Positions 12,946-13,674 of a stretch of DNA of 13,674 nt are shown in pieces. The position numbers were made by a program, and so were the translations under genes. The DNA comes from Methylocystaceae bacterium. Its GTDB lineage: Bacteria > Pseudomonadota > Alphaproteobacteria > Rhizobiales > Beijerinckiaceae. Below the pieces are notes generated by a model that saw only the letters and a program-made list of their open reading frames with translations, ran no database searches and was not told where the DNA came from. Every line of letters starts with the position of its first letter. The stretch's first letter is position 1. The stretch covers positions 1 to 13,674 of the forward strand of contig PLZT01000271.1 in assembly GCA_003152255.1 (NCBI GenBank), written 5' to 3'.

Positions 12946-13674
12946 CTATTTCGTCACCGCGATCGATTTGCGGAACAGCGCCAAACTGTAAACGAAAAAA
13001 GCAACGCCGACCGCCGCCACCATCGCGAACTGCGGCCAGACGGCCTCGATGCCGCCGCCGCGATAGATGATCTTTTGCGAAAAGCTGACGAAGTGCCGCG
13101 ATGGCAGGAAGAACGTCATATATTGCATCCAGACCGGCTGGCTATCGATCGGCGTCGAACCGCCCGAGAGAAGCTGCAGCATGACGTTCACGAAAATGAT
13201 CAGCAGCGCGAATTGCGCCATGGAGCGGGAGAACGTGCCAAGGAATATCCCGAGCGCCGTCGCGAAAAAGAGATAGAGCAGCACGCCGGAGAACCACAGT
13301 GTAATCGACCCCGCGAAGGGAACCTCCAGCGCCTTCATTACGATGAGATAAAGCGACGCCCCCGTCGCGACGAGAATGACGAGACTGTTGGCCCAAACTT
13401 TCGCCATCGCGATTTCGAAGGCGGTGAGCGGCATGACCAGCAGATGTTCGAGCGTCCCATGCTCGCGTTCGCGAATGACCGCGGCGCCGGTGAGAACGAC
13501 CGTCAACAGCGTCACCTGATTGATGATGGCGACGACGCTTGAAAACCAGGAGGATACGCCGTTTGGATTGAACAATCGGCGAATGACCAGATTGATCGGA
13601 GGTTGCGCGGAAGCGTCGGTGCGCCGGAAAAAACTGGAGATGCGATCGTTGATTCCCGGTAGGGACGCTCATTT
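12946..13674 (-). pseudogene. ABC-2 type transporter permease (YhhJ-like), C-terminal part, frame interrupted
   Basis: From about 13650 to the stop at 12946 the minus strand encodes the C-terminal half of an ABC-2 permease: RRTDASAQPPINLVIRRLFN, then INQVTLLTVVLTGAAVIRER, EHGTLEHLLVMPLTAFEIAM, MLQLLSGGSTPIDS, PSRHFVSFSQKIIYRGGGIE and a last helix before FRKSIAVTK. EREHGTLEHLLVMP and the five hydrophobic helices are hallmarks of this family. It exports substrates with a partner ATPase and, with the NodT protein next door, probably an HlyD-type adaptor. Full-length members have about 370 residues, so the N-terminal half is off the edge. However, this frame meets TGA at 13669-13671, while an alternative frame there reads MSVPTGN, resembling the residues that should precede. 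A small deletion with frameshift is the likely cause; a short protein from TTG 13575 is possible. If the edge is misread, it is simply a partial gene. Confidence 0.72.

Overview
The window is about 13.7 kb of high-GC chromosomal DNA. It most resembles an alphaproteobacterium of the order Hyphomicrobiales (Rhizobiales), plausibly a Beijerinckiaceae/Methylocystaceae-type organism. The evidence is the EipA (DUF1134) C-terminus at the left edge, the HWE-type histidine kinase, the adjacent YciI and EVE-domain genes, the membrane-anchored TAXI protein and the HTH/PBP-like regulator. The genus is an inference; there is no rRNA or other marker gene here.

Left part (1-5826, + strand), well preserved: the 3' end of eipA; a KirBac-type inward-rectifier K+ channel whose possible TTG start overlaps the eipA stop; a conserved membrane-anchored coiled-coil protein; a compact YciI + EVE pair separated by one base; two tandem hairpin repeats; an orphan PAS-HWE histidine kinase; and a TAXI-family solute-binding protein tethered by two membrane helices, with no TRAP permease beside it.

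Middle part (5827-10037), a decaying accessory stretch: a minus-strand remnant of a phosphate-selective-porin-like gene with an internal stop and a frameshift; a tiny secreted basic peptide gene; an exported Gly-rich protein of unknown function; a possible short C-terminal fragment of another gene; a 5'-truncated and frameshifted outer-membrane beta-barrel gene (Phenol_MetA_deg type); then, on the minus strand, an intact HdeA-like periplasmic protein and a broken HTH/PBP-like regulator whose upstream operator-like repeats survive. The two strands converge around 8190-8375, where two strong hairpins lie.

Right part (10038-13674, - strand): a two-helix membrane protein with MORN repeats, an intact NodT-family outer-membrane efflux lipoprotein, and the C-terminal part of an ABC-2 permease of the YhhJ type. 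The permease/NodT order fits a tripartite ABC efflux operon whose adaptor and ATPase genes would lie right of the window. The permease reading frame meets a stop 4 bases inside the right edge, where the homology should continue, so the pump may be broken.

Overall the window combines envelope and ion-homeostasis genes with an unusual density of gene remnants. I did not find CRISPR arrays, tRNA/rRNA genes, intact insertion sequences or a recognisable defence system. The least ordinary items are the orphan double-anchored TAXI protein, the membrane-sandwiched MORN protein, and the cluster of eroded envelope genes.
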